Below are positions 45,341-56,811 of a stretch of 64,000 bases of DNA, in pieces (position 1 is the stretch's first letter; each line of letters starts with the position of its first letter). The notes beneath the pieces are model-generated. The model saw nothing but the letters and a program-made list of their open reading frames with translations. It ran no database searches and had not been told where the DNA came from. Source of the stretch: Streptomyces sp. ISL-94 (GTDB lineage Bacteria > Actinomycetota > Actinomycetes > Streptomycetales > Streptomycetaceae); the NCBI RefSeq assembly GCF_018614075.1, contig NZ_JAGGOZ010000080.1, positions 1-64,000 on the forward strand. The letters are read 5' to 3'. Made by a program: the position numbers and the translations under genes.

Positions 45341-45871
45341 GTGCGAGTTCTCGGTGTGGACCCGGGGCTGACGCGGTGTGGGGTCGGCGTCGTCGAGGGT
45401 GTTGCCGGGCGTCCCCTGACCATGCTCGGGGTGGGGGTCGTACGGACGCCCCCGGATGCGGAGTTGGGCCACCGGCTCGTCGCCATCGAGCGGGGCATCG
45501 AGGAATGGCTCGATGAGCACCGGCCCGAAGTCGTCGCCGTGGAGCGGGTGTTCAGCCAGCACAACGTCCGGACCGTGATGGGCACCGCCCAGGCCAGCGC
45601 CGTCGCCATGCTGTGTGCCGCACGGCGCGGCATACCGGTCGTCCTGCACACCCCCAGCGAGGTCAAGGCCGCCGTCAGCGGCAGCGGCCGGGCCGACAAG
45701 GCCCAGGTCGGCGCCATGGTGACCCGGCTGCTCCGGCTGGACGCACCGCCGAAACCGGCCGACGCCGCCGACGCCCTCGCGCTCGCCATCTGCCACATCT
45801 GGCGGGCCCCCGCCCAGAGCCGCCTCCAGCAGGCGGTCGCCCTGCACGCCTCGAAAGGCCGTACCCGATGA
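45341..45871 (+). CDS. ruvC: Holliday junction resolvase RuvC
   Basis: A 176-residue resolvase. Catalytic acids appear in VDPGLTRCG, VAVERVFSQHN and PADAADALALAICH. GTG 45341 has GGGGGGA six bases upstream. Overlaps ruvA by four bases (ATGA). It cleaves Holliday junctions loaded by RuvAB, and its promoter is of the damage-inducible type. Confidence 0.95.
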   Translation: MRVLGVDPGLTRCGVGVVEGVAGRPLTMLGVGVVRTPPDAELGHRLVAIERGIEEWLDEHRPEVVAVERVFSQHNVRTVMGTAQASAVAMLCAARRGIPVVLHTPSEVKAAVSGSGRADKAQVGAMVTRLLRLDAPPKPADAADALALAICHIWRAPAQSRLQQAVALHASKGRTR

Positions 45872-46500
45872 TCGCCTTCGTCAGCGGCCCCGTCGCCGCG
45901 CTCGCCCCCACCCTGGCCGTGATCGAGGTCGGGGGAGTGGGCATGGCCGTACAGTGCACGCCGAACACCATCGCCGGCCTGCGGGTGGGCGAGGCCTCCA
46001 AGTTGGCGACGTCGCTGGTCGTACGGGAGGACTCGCTCACGCTGTACGGCTTCGCCGACGACGACGAGCGGCAGGTCTTCGAACTGCTCCAGACCGCGAG
46101 CGGCGTCGGGCCGAGGCTGGCGCAGGCGATGCTGGGCGTCCACCGCCCGGACGCCCTTCGCCTGGCCGTGTCCACGGGCGACGAGAAGGCGCTGATGGCG
46201 GTGCCGGGGATCGGGAAGAAGGGCGCGCAGAAGCTGCTGCTGGAGCTGAAGGACAAGCTGGGGGCTCCGCTGGGGTCCAGTGGCCTGGTGGGGGCGCAGC
46301 GGGCCGCCGCGTCGGGGCCGGCGCCGTGGACCGAGCAGCTGTCCGCCGCTCTGATCGGCCTCGGGTACGCGGCTCGGGATGCGGAGGAGGCGGTCTCGGC
46401 CGTGACGCCGCAGGCCGAGGCCGCGATCGCCGCCGGTGGCTCCGCCCCCGTCCCGCAGCTCCTGCGCGCCGCGCTCCAGTCCCTGAACCGCGCCCGCTGA
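45868..46500 (+). CDS. ruvA: Holliday junction DNA-binding protein RuvA
   Basis: A 210-residue protein: OB-fold start MIAFVSGPVAALAP, two HhH motifs (LLQTASGVGPRLAQAML and LMAVPGIGKKGAQKLLLEL) and a C-terminal RuvB-binding domain (LSAALIGLGYAARDAEEAV). ATG 45868 overlaps the ruvC stop. Normally ruvB follows at once, but here 518 bases of repeats intervene. Confidence 0.95.
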   Translation: MIAFVSGPVAALAPTLAVIEVGGVGMAVQCTPNTIAGLRVGEASKLATSLVVREDSLTLYGFADDDERQVFELLQTASGVGPRLAQAMLGVHRPDALRLAVSTGDEKALMAVPGIGKKGAQKLLLELKDKLGAPLGSSGLVGAQRAAASGPAPWTEQLSAALIGLGYAARDAEEAVSAVTPQAEAAIAAGGSAPVPQLLRAALQSLNRAR

Positions 46501-46548
46501 CGTGCGCGCGGCCCACCTTCCCGGGGCTCCTCCGCCCGGCGATCCCCG

Positions 46549-46943
46549 CGCCTCAAGCGCCGGCGGGGCTGGATTGGCTGGGCTCCGCCCCCGCCCGTCA
46601 GGCGCCGGTGGTCTGGAGTGGGTGCCGGTGAGTGGGCTCGTGCGGCTCAAAGCTCGGGGCTCCGCCCCGGACCCCGCGCCTCAAACGCCGGCGGGGCTGG
46701 ATCGGCGGGGCTCCGCCCCTGCCCGTCAGGCGCCGCCGGGGCTGGAGTGGGTGCCGCTGGGTGGGCCCCGTGCGGCTCAAAGCTCGGGGCTCCGCCCCGG
46801 ACTCCGCGCCTCGAACGCCGGCGAGGCTGGATCGGCGGAGCTCCGCCCCGCGCCTCGAACGCAGGCGAGGCGCCCGGCGGGGGTGGCCCGGGCGGAAGGA
46901 TTCGGGCCGGGCAGAATCCAGCCCCGCCGGCGTTTGAGGCGCG
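46549..46943. repeat. Tandem repeat array between ruvA and ruvB
   Basis: Three direct units begin at 46549, 46677 and 46807 (periods 128 and 130 bases; the third is partial). Each starts with CGCCTCAAACGCCGGCGGGGCTGGA or a close variant and contains GTGCGGCTCAAAGCTCGGGGC. A shorter fourth copy lies at 46851-46872 and an inverted one at 46917-46943. No gene is present in 46501-47018. Confidence 0.85.
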
Positions 46944-47018
46944 GGTCCGGGCAGCGCCCGGGAGTGCACCCGCAGGGATCGACCACCCGCACCACCACCG
47001 AGAAGGCAGACTGACACC

Positions 47019-48098
47019 GTGAACTGGGACGACGACGACACCGAGGCCACCGCCGAAGGCGACCGTATCGTCGCGGCGGCAGCCGATGGGGAGGACACCG
47101 CCGTCGAGGCGGCGCTGCGCCCCAAGGACCTCGGCGAGTTCGTCGGGCAGGAGAAGGTCCGCCAGCAGCTGGACCTCGTCCTGAAGGCGGCCCGCCAGCG
47201 CGGCGCCACCGCCGACCACGTCCTGCTCTCCGGCGCGCCCGGCCTCGGCAAGACGACACTGTCGATGATCATCGCGGCCGAGATGGGCGCGCCCATCAGG
47301 ATCACCTCCGGCCCCGCCATCCAGCACGCCGGAGACCTCGCCGCCATCCTCTCCTCCCTCCAGGAGGGCGAGGTGCTCTTCCTGGACGAGATCCACCGCA
47401 TGTCCCGGCCCGCCGAGGAGATGCTCTACATGGCCATGGAGGACTTCCGCGTCGATGTGATCGTCGGCAAGGGCCCGGGCGCGACCGCCATCCCGCTGGA
47501 GCTGCCGCCCTTCACCCTCGTCGGGGCGACGACACGGGCCGGCCTGCTGCCGCCCCCGCTCCGCGACCGGTTCGGGTTCACGGGGCACATGGAGTTCTAC
47601 GCCCCCGAGGAGCTGGAGCGCGTCATCCACCGCTCCGCCCGCCTCCTCGACGTCGAGATCGACACCGCAGGCGCCGCCGAGATCGCCGGCCGCTCCCGCG
47701 GCACCCCGCGCATCGCCAACCGCCTGCTGCGCCGCGTCCGCGACTACGCGCAGGTCCGGGCCGACGGCGTGATCAACCGCGAGGTGGCCGGTACCGCCCT
47801 CCAGGTGTACGAGGTGGACGCGCGCGGGCTCGACCGGCTGGACCGGGCCGTGCTGGAGGCGCTGCTCAAGCTCTTCGGCGGCGGCCCCGTCGGGCTGTCC
47901 ACGCTCGCCGTCGCCGTCGGCGAGGAACGGGAGACCGTGGAGGAGGTGGCGGAGCCCTTCCTGGTCCGCGAGGGCCTGCTCGCGCGTACCCCCAGGGGGC
48001 GCGTCGCGACGCCCGCGGCATGGGCTCACCTGGGACTCGTACCGCCCCGGCAGCACGGGAGCGGATCAAGCGGACAACAGGGCTTGTTCGGGGCCTGA
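47019..48098 (+). CDS. ruvB: Holliday junction branch migration ATPase RuvB
   Basis: A 359-residue AAA+ motor: Walker A GAPGLGKTTL, Walker B LFLDEIHRM, sensor TTRAGLLPPPLRDRFGF (Arg finger region) and a winged-helix C-terminus (REGLLARTPRGRVAT). GTG 47019 follows AGAAGG at 47000. Distance from ruvA means it may need its own promoter, which I could not identify in the repeat array. Confidence 0.95.
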   Translation: MNWDDDDTEATAEGDRIVAAAADGEDTAVEAALRPKDLGEFVGQEKVRQQLDLVLKAARQRGATADHVLLSGAPGLGKTTLSMIIAAEMGAPIRITSGPAIQHAGDLAAILSSLQEGEVLFLDEIHRMSRPAEEMLYMAMEDFRVDVIVGKGPGATAIPLELPPFTLVGATTRAGLLPPPLRDRFGFTGHMEFYAPEELERVIHRSARLLDVEIDTAGAAEIAGRSRGTPRIANRLLRRVRDYAQVRADGVINREVAGTALQVYEVDARGLDRLDRAVLEALLKLFGGGPVGLSTLAVAVGEERETVEEVAEPFLVREGLLARTPRGRVATPAAWAHLGLVPPRQHGSGSSGQQGLFGA

Positions 48099-48262
48099 CG
48101 GCGCGGAGGTTCGCGCACCCAGGAACTGCGATGCCATGCTGGGCGTTGTTCCATCGGTGCGGACTCGCCTAGACTCCGCCGATGCCGACCCTTCGGGTCG
48201 GCGTGCCCACCCCCGTAGAAAAAGGCCGTCTCCCGTGCGGTCGTGCGAAGGATCTCCGTCCC

Positions 48263-48763
48263 GTGAATCTCGTGACATTCCTCCCGTTCATCGTGCTCAT
48301 CGGGGCGATGATCCTGATGACCCGCTCCGCCAAGAAGAAGCAGCAGGCGGCCGCGCAGATGCGCGACCACATGACGCCCGGTACCGGGGTCCGCACCATC
48401 GGCGGCATGTACGCCACGGTGAAGGAGATCGGCGACGACACCGTCACCCTTGAGGTGGCCCCCGGCGTCCACGCGGTCTACGCGAAGAACGCCATCGGCG
48501 CCGTCCTCGAGGACGCGGAGTACAACCGCATCGTCCACGGCATCGCCGACGAGCCGGATACCGACACGCCGGTCGTCCCCGACGACGCGTCCTCCCTGAC
48601 CGAGACTCCGAAGACGGACCTCACGAAGGACGAGGACGAGGCTCCCAAGCTCGACCTGGGCAAGAAGGCCGAAGCGCCCGAGGACGAGGCGCCCAAGGGC
48701 GACGAGCCCAAGGGCGACGAGCCGAAGGACGGCAAGGCCGACGGCGAGGCCGGCGCCAAGTAG
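48263..48763 (+). CDS. yajC: Preprotein translocase subunit YajC
   Basis: A 166-residue protein: one N-terminal membrane helix (VTFLPFIVLIGAMILMT), the RSAKKKQQAA basic stretch, RTIGGMYATVKEIGDDTV, and a long acidic-lysine C-terminal tail (EDEAPKGDEPKGDEPKDG) absent from E. coli YajC. GTG 48263 follows AAGGA at 48248-48252. Accessory to SecDF. Confidence 0.9.
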   Translation: MNLVTFLPFIVLIGAMILMTRSAKKKQQAAAQMRDHMTPGTGVRTIGGMYATVKEIGDDTVTLEVAPGVHAVYAKNAIGAVLEDAEYNRIVHGIADEPDTDTPVVPDDASSLTETPKTDLTKDEDEAPKLDLGKKAEAPEDEAPKGDEPKGDEPKDGKADGEAGAK

Positions 48764-48915
48764 CGCGCGGCCGGGGACCGCGAAGCGCCCGACCGGCGGC
48801 TTTCGCGCTCCCCGCCAGTGACACTTCTGCGGGGGGCAGGGGTCCCCACCACACATTTCGTGGCCGTCCGCGCGCTGACCCGGCGCGGGGCGGTTGGACA
48901 GGGAGAAACGACAAG

Positions 48916-50700
48916 GTGGCAGCACCGAACAAGGGCCGGCGGCCCGCGGGGGCCCAGGGGAGGCCGGGGCGCGCCCTGGCGGTCATCCTGATCGCGATGG
49001 TGGCGCTCACCGCGGGGATGTTCCTCTCCAAGCAGACGACTCCCCGGCTGGGCATCGACCTCGCCGGCGGCACGAGCATCACGCTCAAGGCCAAGAGCGA
49101 GCCGGGCAAGCCCGACGCGGTCAACCCGACGAACATGAACACGGCGGTCGGCATCATCGAGCGCCGCGTCAACGGGCTCGGCGTGTCCGAGGCCGAGGTT
49201 CAGACGCAGGGCAAAGACCACATCATCGTGAACATCCCCAAGGGGACGAACGAGCAGCAGGCGCGCGAGCAGGTCGGCACCACCGCCCAGCTGTACTTCC
49301 GCCCGGTCCTCGCCTTCGCGGACGGCTCCCCGGCCGCCCCGGAGGGCACCCAGAGCCCGAGCCCCTCCGCGAGCGGCTCCGGCGCCCCCAAGGCCCAGGA
49401 CGGCAAGACGCCGTCGGCCACCCCGTCGTCCAGCGCCACTTCCCAGGGCCGTGCGCTCAGCGAGGCCCTCAAGGCCCCGAGCGCCCCCACTCCCACGCCC
49501 TCGGCGAGCGAGTCGAAGAAGGCAGACGACAACAAGGCCGCCCCGTCCCCGTCCGCGTCGACGCCCCCGTCGGCCGACGAGGCCGCCGCGGCCGACCTGC
49601 AGGCGAAGTTCGCGGCACTGAACTGCGCCGACGAGGCGCAGCGCGCCGCCGCCGGCAAGGGCGCCAAGCCCGAGGACCCGATGCTCGCCTGTGGCAAGCG
49701 CGGCACCGCGTGGGGCAAGTGGATCCTCGGCCCGGCCCAGGTCAACGGCCAGGACGTGAAGGACGCCAAGGGGGTCATCGACCCCCAGCGCGGTGCCTGG
49801 ATCGTCACGATGCAGTTCACCGACAAGGGCGCCGACAAGTTCGCCAAGATCACCGGTGAGCTGGCCACCAAGCAGATGCCGCAGAACCAGTTCGCGATCG
49901 TGCTCGACGGCGAGGTCATCTCCGACCCGTCCGTGAGCCAGGCGCTGACCGGCGGCAACGCCGAGATCTCCGGCGGCTTCACCCAGCAGTCCGCCCAGGA
50001 CCTGGGCAACATGCTCTCGTACGGCGCCCTGCCGCTCTCCTTCAGCGAGGACAGCGTCACCACCGTCACGGCCGCGCTCGGCGGCGAGCAGCTGAAGGCC
50101 GGCCTGATCGCCGGTGCCATCGGCCTGCTGCTCGTGGTGATCTACCTGCTGGTATACTACCGGGGCCTGGCGTTCGTCGCCATCATCAGCCTCCTGGTCT
50201 CCGCGGTCCTCACCTACACGATCATGGCGCTGCTCGGGAAGGGCATCGGCTTCGCGCTGAACCTGCCCGCCGTCTGCGGTGCGATCGTGGCGATCGGCAT
50301 CACGGCGGACTCGTTCATCGTGTACTTCGAACGCATCCGGGACGAGATCCGCGAGGGCCGCACCCTGCGTCCGGCCGTCGAGCGTGCCTGGCCGCGAGCC
50401 CGGCGCACCATCCTGGTCTCCGACTTCGTGTCGTTCCTGGCGGCCGCGGTGCTGTTCATCGTCACCGTCGGCAAGGTGCAGGGCTTCGCCTTCACCCTGG
50501 GGCTCACCACCCTGCTCGACGTGGTCGTGGTGTTCCTCTTCACCAAGCCGATCATGACGCTGCTGGCGCGTACGAAGTTCTTCGCGAGCGGTCACCCGTG
50601 GTCCGGGCTGGACCCGAAGCGGCTCGGCGCCAAGCCGCCGCTGCGCCGGTCCCGCCGCACCGGCTCCGCCCCCGTCCCCGTCGACGCAAAGGAGGCGTGA
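48916..50700 (+). CDS. secD: Protein-export membrane protein SecD
   Basis: A 594-residue RND-family subunit: N-terminal helix, GIDLAGGTSITLKA, then the P1 domain interrupted by about 90 residues of Ser/Pro/Ala-rich linker (roughly residues 145-235), LDGEVISDPSV, and five C-terminal membrane helices with SFIVYFERIRDEIREGR. Uses the proton gradient to pull secreted proteins outward. GTG 48916 with GGGAGA 9 bases upstream. secF follows after three bases. Confidence 0.94.
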   Translation: MAAPNKGRRPAGAQGRPGRALAVILIAMVALTAGMFLSKQTTPRLGIDLAGGTSITLKAKSEPGKPDAVNPTNMNTAVGIIERRVNGLGVSEAEVQTQGKDHIIVNIPKGTNEQQAREQVGTTAQLYFRPVLAFADGSPAAPEGTQSPSPSASGSGAPKAQDGKTPSATPSSSATSQGRALSEALKAPSAPTPTPSASESKKADDNKAAPSPSASTPPSADEAAAADLQAKFAALNCADEAQRAAAGKGAKPEDPMLACGKRGTAWGKWILGPAQVNGQDVKDAKGVIDPQRGAWIVTMQFTDKGADKFAKITGELATKQMPQNQFAIVLDGEVISDPSVSQALTGGNAEISGGFTQQSAQDLGNMLSYGALPLSFSEDSVTTVTAALGGEQLKAGLIAGAIGLLLVVIYLLVYYRGLAFVAIISLLVSAVLTYTIMALLGKGIGFALNLPAVCGAIVAIGITADSFIVYFERIRDEIREGRTLRPAVERAWPRARRTILVSDFVSFLAAAVLFIVTVGKVQGFAFTLGLTTLLDVVVVFLFTKPIMTLLARTKFFASGHPWSGLDPKRLGAKPPLRRSRRTGSAPVPVDAKEA

Positions 50701-50703
50701 GAG

Positions 50704-51765
50704 ATGTCGAAGCTGGGAGCTCTCGGCGCCAAGCTGTACCGCGGTGAGGTCGGCTACGACTTCGTCGGCAAGCGCTTTCTCTGGTACGGCGTTTCCATCC
50801 TGATCACCATCACGGCGATCGTGGCCCTGGCCGTTCAGGGCCTCAACATGGGCATCGAGTTCAAGGGCGGTGCCGTCTTCACCACCCCGAAGACGGCCGT
50901 CTCCGTCGCCAAGGCGACCGAGGACGCGGAGAAGGCCTCGGGCCACGACGCGATCGTCCAGGAGCTCGGCACCGGCGGCCTGCGGATCCAGATCTCCGGT
51001 CTGGACACCGACTCCGCCGCCGACGTGAAGAAGCAGCTGGCCGCGGACCTCAAGGTCACCGAGGCCGACATCAACGCGGACCTGGTCGGCCCCAGCTGGG
51101 GCGAGCAGATCGCGAACAAGGCCTGGACCGGCCTCGGTGTCTTCATGGTCCTCGTGGTGATCTACCTCGCCATCGCCTTCGAATGGCGGATGGCGGTCGC
51201 GGCACTGATCGCCCTGGTCCACGACCTCACGATCACCGTCGGCGTGTACGCGCTCGTCGGGTTCGAGGTCACCCCGGGCACGGTCATCGGTCTGCTGACG
51301 ATCCTCGGTTACTCCCTCTACGACACCGTCGTCGTCTTCGACGGTCTGAAGGAGGGCTCGAAGGACATCACCAAGCAGACCCGCTGGACGTACAGCGAGA
51401 TCGCCAACCGCAGCATCAACGGCACCCTGGTCCGCTCGATCAACACCACGGTCGTGGCGCTGCTCCCGGTCGGGGCCCTGCTGTTCATCGGCGGCGGCTT
51501 CCTGGGCGCCGGCATGCTGAACGACATCTCGCTGTCGCTGTTCGTCGGCCTGGCGGCCGGTGCGTACTCCTCGATCTTCATCGCGACCCCGCTGGTCGTG
51601 GACTTCAAGGAGCGCGAGCCGGCGATGAAGGCGCTGAAGAAGCGGGTGCTCGCCAAGCGGGCGGCCGCGGCGGCGAAGGGCGAGTCCCCGGACGACGGCT
51701 ACGAGGCCGGCGCCGAGGGCGAGCCGCAGGTCGCGGCGCAGGCCCGGCCGGGGCGGCGCCGGTGA
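50704..51765 (+). CDS. secF: Protein-export membrane protein SecF
   Basis: A 353-residue partner of SecD: MGIEFKGGAVF start of the periplasmic domain, and DTVVVFDGLKEGSKDI, the D-T-V-V-x-F-D signature. Six membrane helices and a charged C-terminal tail. Three bases after secD and overlapping apt by four (GTGA). Confidence 0.94.
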   Translation: MSKLGALGAKLYRGEVGYDFVGKRFLWYGVSILITITAIVALAVQGLNMGIEFKGGAVFTTPKTAVSVAKATEDAEKASGHDAIVQELGTGGLRIQISGLDTDSAADVKKQLAADLKVTEADINADLVGPSWGEQIANKAWTGLGVFMVLVVIYLAIAFEWRMAVAALIALVHDLTITVGVYALVGFEVTPGTVIGLLTILGYSLYDTVVVFDGLKEGSKDITKQTRWTYSEIANRSINGTLVRSINTTVVALLPVGALLFIGGGFLGAGMLNDISLSLFVGLAAGAYSSIFIATPLVVDFKEREPAMKALKKRVLAKRAAAAAKGESPDDGYEAGAEGEPQVAAQARPGRRR

Positions 51766-52316
51766 GCGAGCTCCTGTCCGAGGACGTACGGGCGCTGCTG
51801 CTCAGCCGGATCAAGGACGTGGCGGACTACCCGCAGCCGGGCGTGATGTTCAAGGACATCACCCCGCTGCTGGCGGACCCGAAGGCGTTCGCCGCGCTGA
51901 CGCAGACGCTGGTGGAGCTGGCCGTGCGGTACGGCGCGACGAAGATCGTCGGGCTGGAGGCGCGGGGATTCATCCTCGCGGCTCCGGTGGCCGTGCAGGC
52001 CGGGGTCGGCTTCGTGCCGGTCCGCAAGGCCGGGAAGCTGCCGGGGGCGACGCTGGCGCAGTCCTACGCGCTGGAGTACGGGACGGCGGAGATCGAGGTC
52101 CACGCCGAGGACCTGTCGGCCGGTGACCGGGTCATGGTCATCGACGACGTCCTGGCCACCGGCGGCACCGCCGAAGCCTCGCTCTCGCTCATCCGGCGGG
52201 CCGGGGCCGAGGTCGCCGGGGTGGCGGTCCTGATGGAGCTGTCGTTCCTCCCGGGCCGGGCCAAGCTGGGCGCCGCGCTGGGCGGGGCCCCGCTGGACGC
52301 GCTGATCGTGGTCTGA
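51762..52316 (+). CDS. apt: Adenine phosphoribosyltransferase
   Basis: A 184-residue purine salvage enzyme: PQPGVMFKDITPLL, GLEARGFILAAPVA and the PRPP loop VMVIDDVLATGGTA. Makes AMP from adenine and PRPP. GTG 51762 overlaps the secF stop. It also lies directly upstream of relA, linking salvage to (p)ppGpp metabolism in a gene order conserved in actinobacteria. A terminator follows. Confidence 0.94.
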   Translation: MSELLSEDVRALLLSRIKDVADYPQPGVMFKDITPLLADPKAFAALTQTLVELAVRYGATKIVGLEARGFILAAPVAVQAGVGFVPVRKAGKLPGATLAQSYALEYGTAEIEVHAEDLSAGDRVMVIDDVLATGGTAEASLSLIRRAGAEVAGVAVLMELSFLPGRAKLGAALGGAPLDALIVV

Positions 52317-52332
52317 CCCTTCGCCTGACGGG

Positions 52333-52370
52333 CGGCGGGCATCCGGGTTTCCCCGGGTGCCCGCCGTTTT
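52333..52370. terminator. T-tailed terminator after apt
   Basis: A 15-bp stem with one G-U pair (52333-52347 with 52352-52366) followed by TTTT (52367-52370). Confidence 0.88.
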
Positions 52371-52510
52371 CGTGTGCGGCGGGGGCACCCGGGGCCGGCC
52401 CCCGGACCGCCCGGGCGCCGGCGGGCCCGGATTGGCGCAGGCTCGGGGAACGGGCGAACGGAAGGCTCGCTACCATGGTTTATCCGGACCTGACCGGGGC
52501 TCCGGATCCT

Positions 52511-52536
52511 CCCCCGGACTGGACTCCGTCCGGGGG
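52511..52536. repeat. Hairpin repeat in the relA leader
   Basis: CCCCCGGAC (52511-52519) and GTCCGGGGG (52528-52536) around an 8-base loop, followed by GACCCCCAG. It lies between a TACCAT -10-like box at about 52471 and the relA ribosome site at 52544-52550, so it is in the untranslated leader. Similar in style to the hairpin in pdxT. Confidence 0.6.
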
Positions 52537-52555
52537 GACCCCCAGAGGAGCGCTC

Positions 52556-54979
<2,424 letters not shown>

Positions 54980-55022
54980 CCAAGGCCTGACCGCCGCTCT
55001 CTGACGCCACCCCGGGGGACAC

Positions 55023-56402
55023 GTGGCCGGAAACGACATATTCCCCCCGGGGCTCGCCCGGCGCTACCGTCCGATCGACGTGCTCGGACGGGGCGGAATG
55101 GGCGTGGTGTTCGCGGCGGAGGACACCCGCCTGCGGCGCCGGGTGGCGGTGAAGGTCCTGTCGGCGGTCGGCGCGAGTCTTCCGCACGAAATGCAGCGGA
55201 GGTTCGTCGCCGAAGCCATCGCGCTGGCGCGGATCCGCCACCGGGGCGTCGTGGGCATCCACGACTCCGGGTTCGACACCCTCAGCGGCACGCCGTACCT
55301 GGTGATGGAGATGCTCGACGGGGCCGATCTCTCGGTCCTCGGCGCCGCGGGCGCGCTGTCCGTCTCCGCGGCCTGCTGGATCGCTGCCGAGACCCTCGAC
55401 GCCCTGGACGCCGCCCACAAGAGCGGGGTGCTGCACCGCGACGTGAAGCCCGGCAACATCCGGGTGAGCCGGACGGGCCATGTGGTCCTGTACGACTTCG
55501 GACTCGCCGTGGTGACCGAGCAGCCCCGCAGCACCAGGGGCGACGACCGGCTGATCGGCACCCCGCAGTACATGGCGCCCGAGCGGATCGAGGGACTGGC
55601 GCCGGTGGAGGCCACCGACCTCTACGGGGTCGGAGCCTGTATGCACTTCATGCTCACCGGCCGGCCCCCCTTCGAGAGCGACCCGGAGGAATTCGGCGCC
55701 CTCGTCCTGCGGGCCGCCAAGGGAGTTCCCTCGCTTCGGAACCGGGGACTGGACCACCTCCCGGCCGGCCTGGTCGAGGCGGTGGACGCGCTCTGCGCCC
55801 GGGACTTCCGCGAGCGGCCGACGGACGCGGTCGCCGCCGCGGCGCTGTTGCGGCGCTGGGCGGACGGCGGCAGAGAACGGGTCGAACAGCTCATCAGCCG
55901 GCACCTGCTGCACCGGACACCCGAGTTGCCGCACCCGGCGGAGCTGCCCGAGTACGACTGGAACCAGGTCGACGTCACGGACGCCGGCGCACGCCGGACG
56001 CCTGACGCGCGCTCCCGGGCGGGACTTCTTCCGGCGCCGGACGAGGACCCGTGGGAGCGCACCCTCGGGCGCCTCCCGGCGACGGCCCCGGCCCCGGTCA
56101 CGCTCAGCGAGGTCACCCGCAAGCTCGTTCACAGCCGCCTGACCGAGAGCAGCGCCCTGTCCCGCCAGCGGGAGGCGGTCGGCCTGGTCCTGCGGGGCGA
56201 GCTCCAGGAAGCCGCCCAACTGCTCTCCGGCGTCACCCGGTTCTGTGAGGAGACCTTGGGCCCGGCCCATCCGACCACGCTCGCCTGCCAGTACTGGCAG
56301 GCTGTGTGCCTGGCCCGGCTCGGGAACGCGAAGAAGGCGCTGGAGCTGTTCGCGCGGGTCAGCGCACACCACGGACACGGGAGGGGTACGGCGGATGCGT
56401 GA
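55023..56402 (+). CDS. Ser/Thr protein kinase with TPR-like C-terminus, first gene of caspase operon
   Basis: A 459-residue kinase. VLGRGGMGVVF Gly-loop, Lys 44 (VAVKVL), HRDVKPGN with HRD at 138-140, DFG at 158-160, MAPE at 184-187. Residues 1-280 are the kinase; 290-350 a linker; 360-455 alpha-helical repeats (REAVGLVLRGELQEAAQLLSG, PTTLACQYWQAVCLARLGN) of TPR type. No membrane helix. The kinase probably senses or relays a signal to the peptidase encoded two genes on. GTG 55023 with GGGGGA upstream; starts 43 bases after relA and overlaps the next gene by eight bases. Confidence 0.85.
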   Translation: MAGNDIFPPGLARRYRPIDVLGRGGMGVVFAAEDTRLRRRVAVKVLSAVGASLPHEMQRRFVAEAIALARIRHRGVVGIHDSGFDTLSGTPYLVMEMLDGADLSVLGAAGALSVSAACWIAAETLDALDAAHKSGVLHRDVKPGNIRVSRTGHVVLYDFGLAVVTEQPRSTRGDDRLIGTPQYMAPERIEGLAPVEATDLYGVGACMHFMLTGRPPFESDPEEFGALVLRAAKGVPSLRNRGLDHLPAGLVEAVDALCARDFRERPTDAVAAAALLRRWADGGRERVEQLISRHLLHRTPELPHPAELPEYDWNQVDVTDAGARRTPDARSRAGLLPAPDEDPWERTLGRLPATAPAPVTLSEVTRKLVHSRLTESSALSRQREAVGLVLRGELQEAAQLLSGVTRFCEETLGPAHPTTLACQYWQAVCLARLGNAKKALELFARVSAHHGHGRGTADA

Positions 56403-56811
56403 CTACGAGCTACAGGTGGATCCGTACAGACCGGGACTGGGAGCGGAGAGCGAACTGCGGTCGCTGCTCCTCTGGTTGGGCGAGGACGAGACGCTGCGCC
56501 GCGAGGCACGCGGACGGATCCGCAGCAGCGCGGCGCCCCCGGCAGCGGAGGGCACGCCCATGGGGTCGCCCGGTTTCGACCTCCTCCAATTAGCCGTCGC
56601 CAGCGGCCTGTCCACCGGGTCCCTGGTCGTCTCCGTCCTCCAGTGGCAGGCGTCGCGCCGCCGGGCTCCCGCCCTCACCGTGCGCCGGGGCCCGTACGAG
56701 GTCACCCTCACCGGCGAGGAGGCGGACGACCCAGAGACCCTGCGCCGCATCGTCGCGGTGCTGGAGAACGGAAGCGGGGACGCGGACGGGGACCATGACG
56801 GGACTGCCTGA
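56395..56811 (+). CDS. EACC1-like effector-associated component
   Basis: A 138-residue protein. Residues 61-90 are FDLLQLAVASGLSTGSLVV followed by VLQWQASRRR, a likely membrane or amphipathic helix, then the short strand-rich end PALTVRRGPYEVTLTGEEADD and PETLRRIVAVLENG. This pattern fits EACC1, described as the constant small component that couples sensors to effectors in caspase/peptidase conflict systems. ATG 56395 has GGAGGGG upstream. Overlaps the kinase by eight and the caspase by 17 bases. Confidence 0.7.
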   Translation: MRDYELQVDPYRPGLGAESELRSLLLWLGEDETLRREARGRIRSSAAPPAAEGTPMGSPGFDLLQLAVASGLSTGSLVVSVLQWQASRRRAPALTVRRGPYEVTLTGEEADDPETLRRIVAVLENGSGDADGDHDGTA

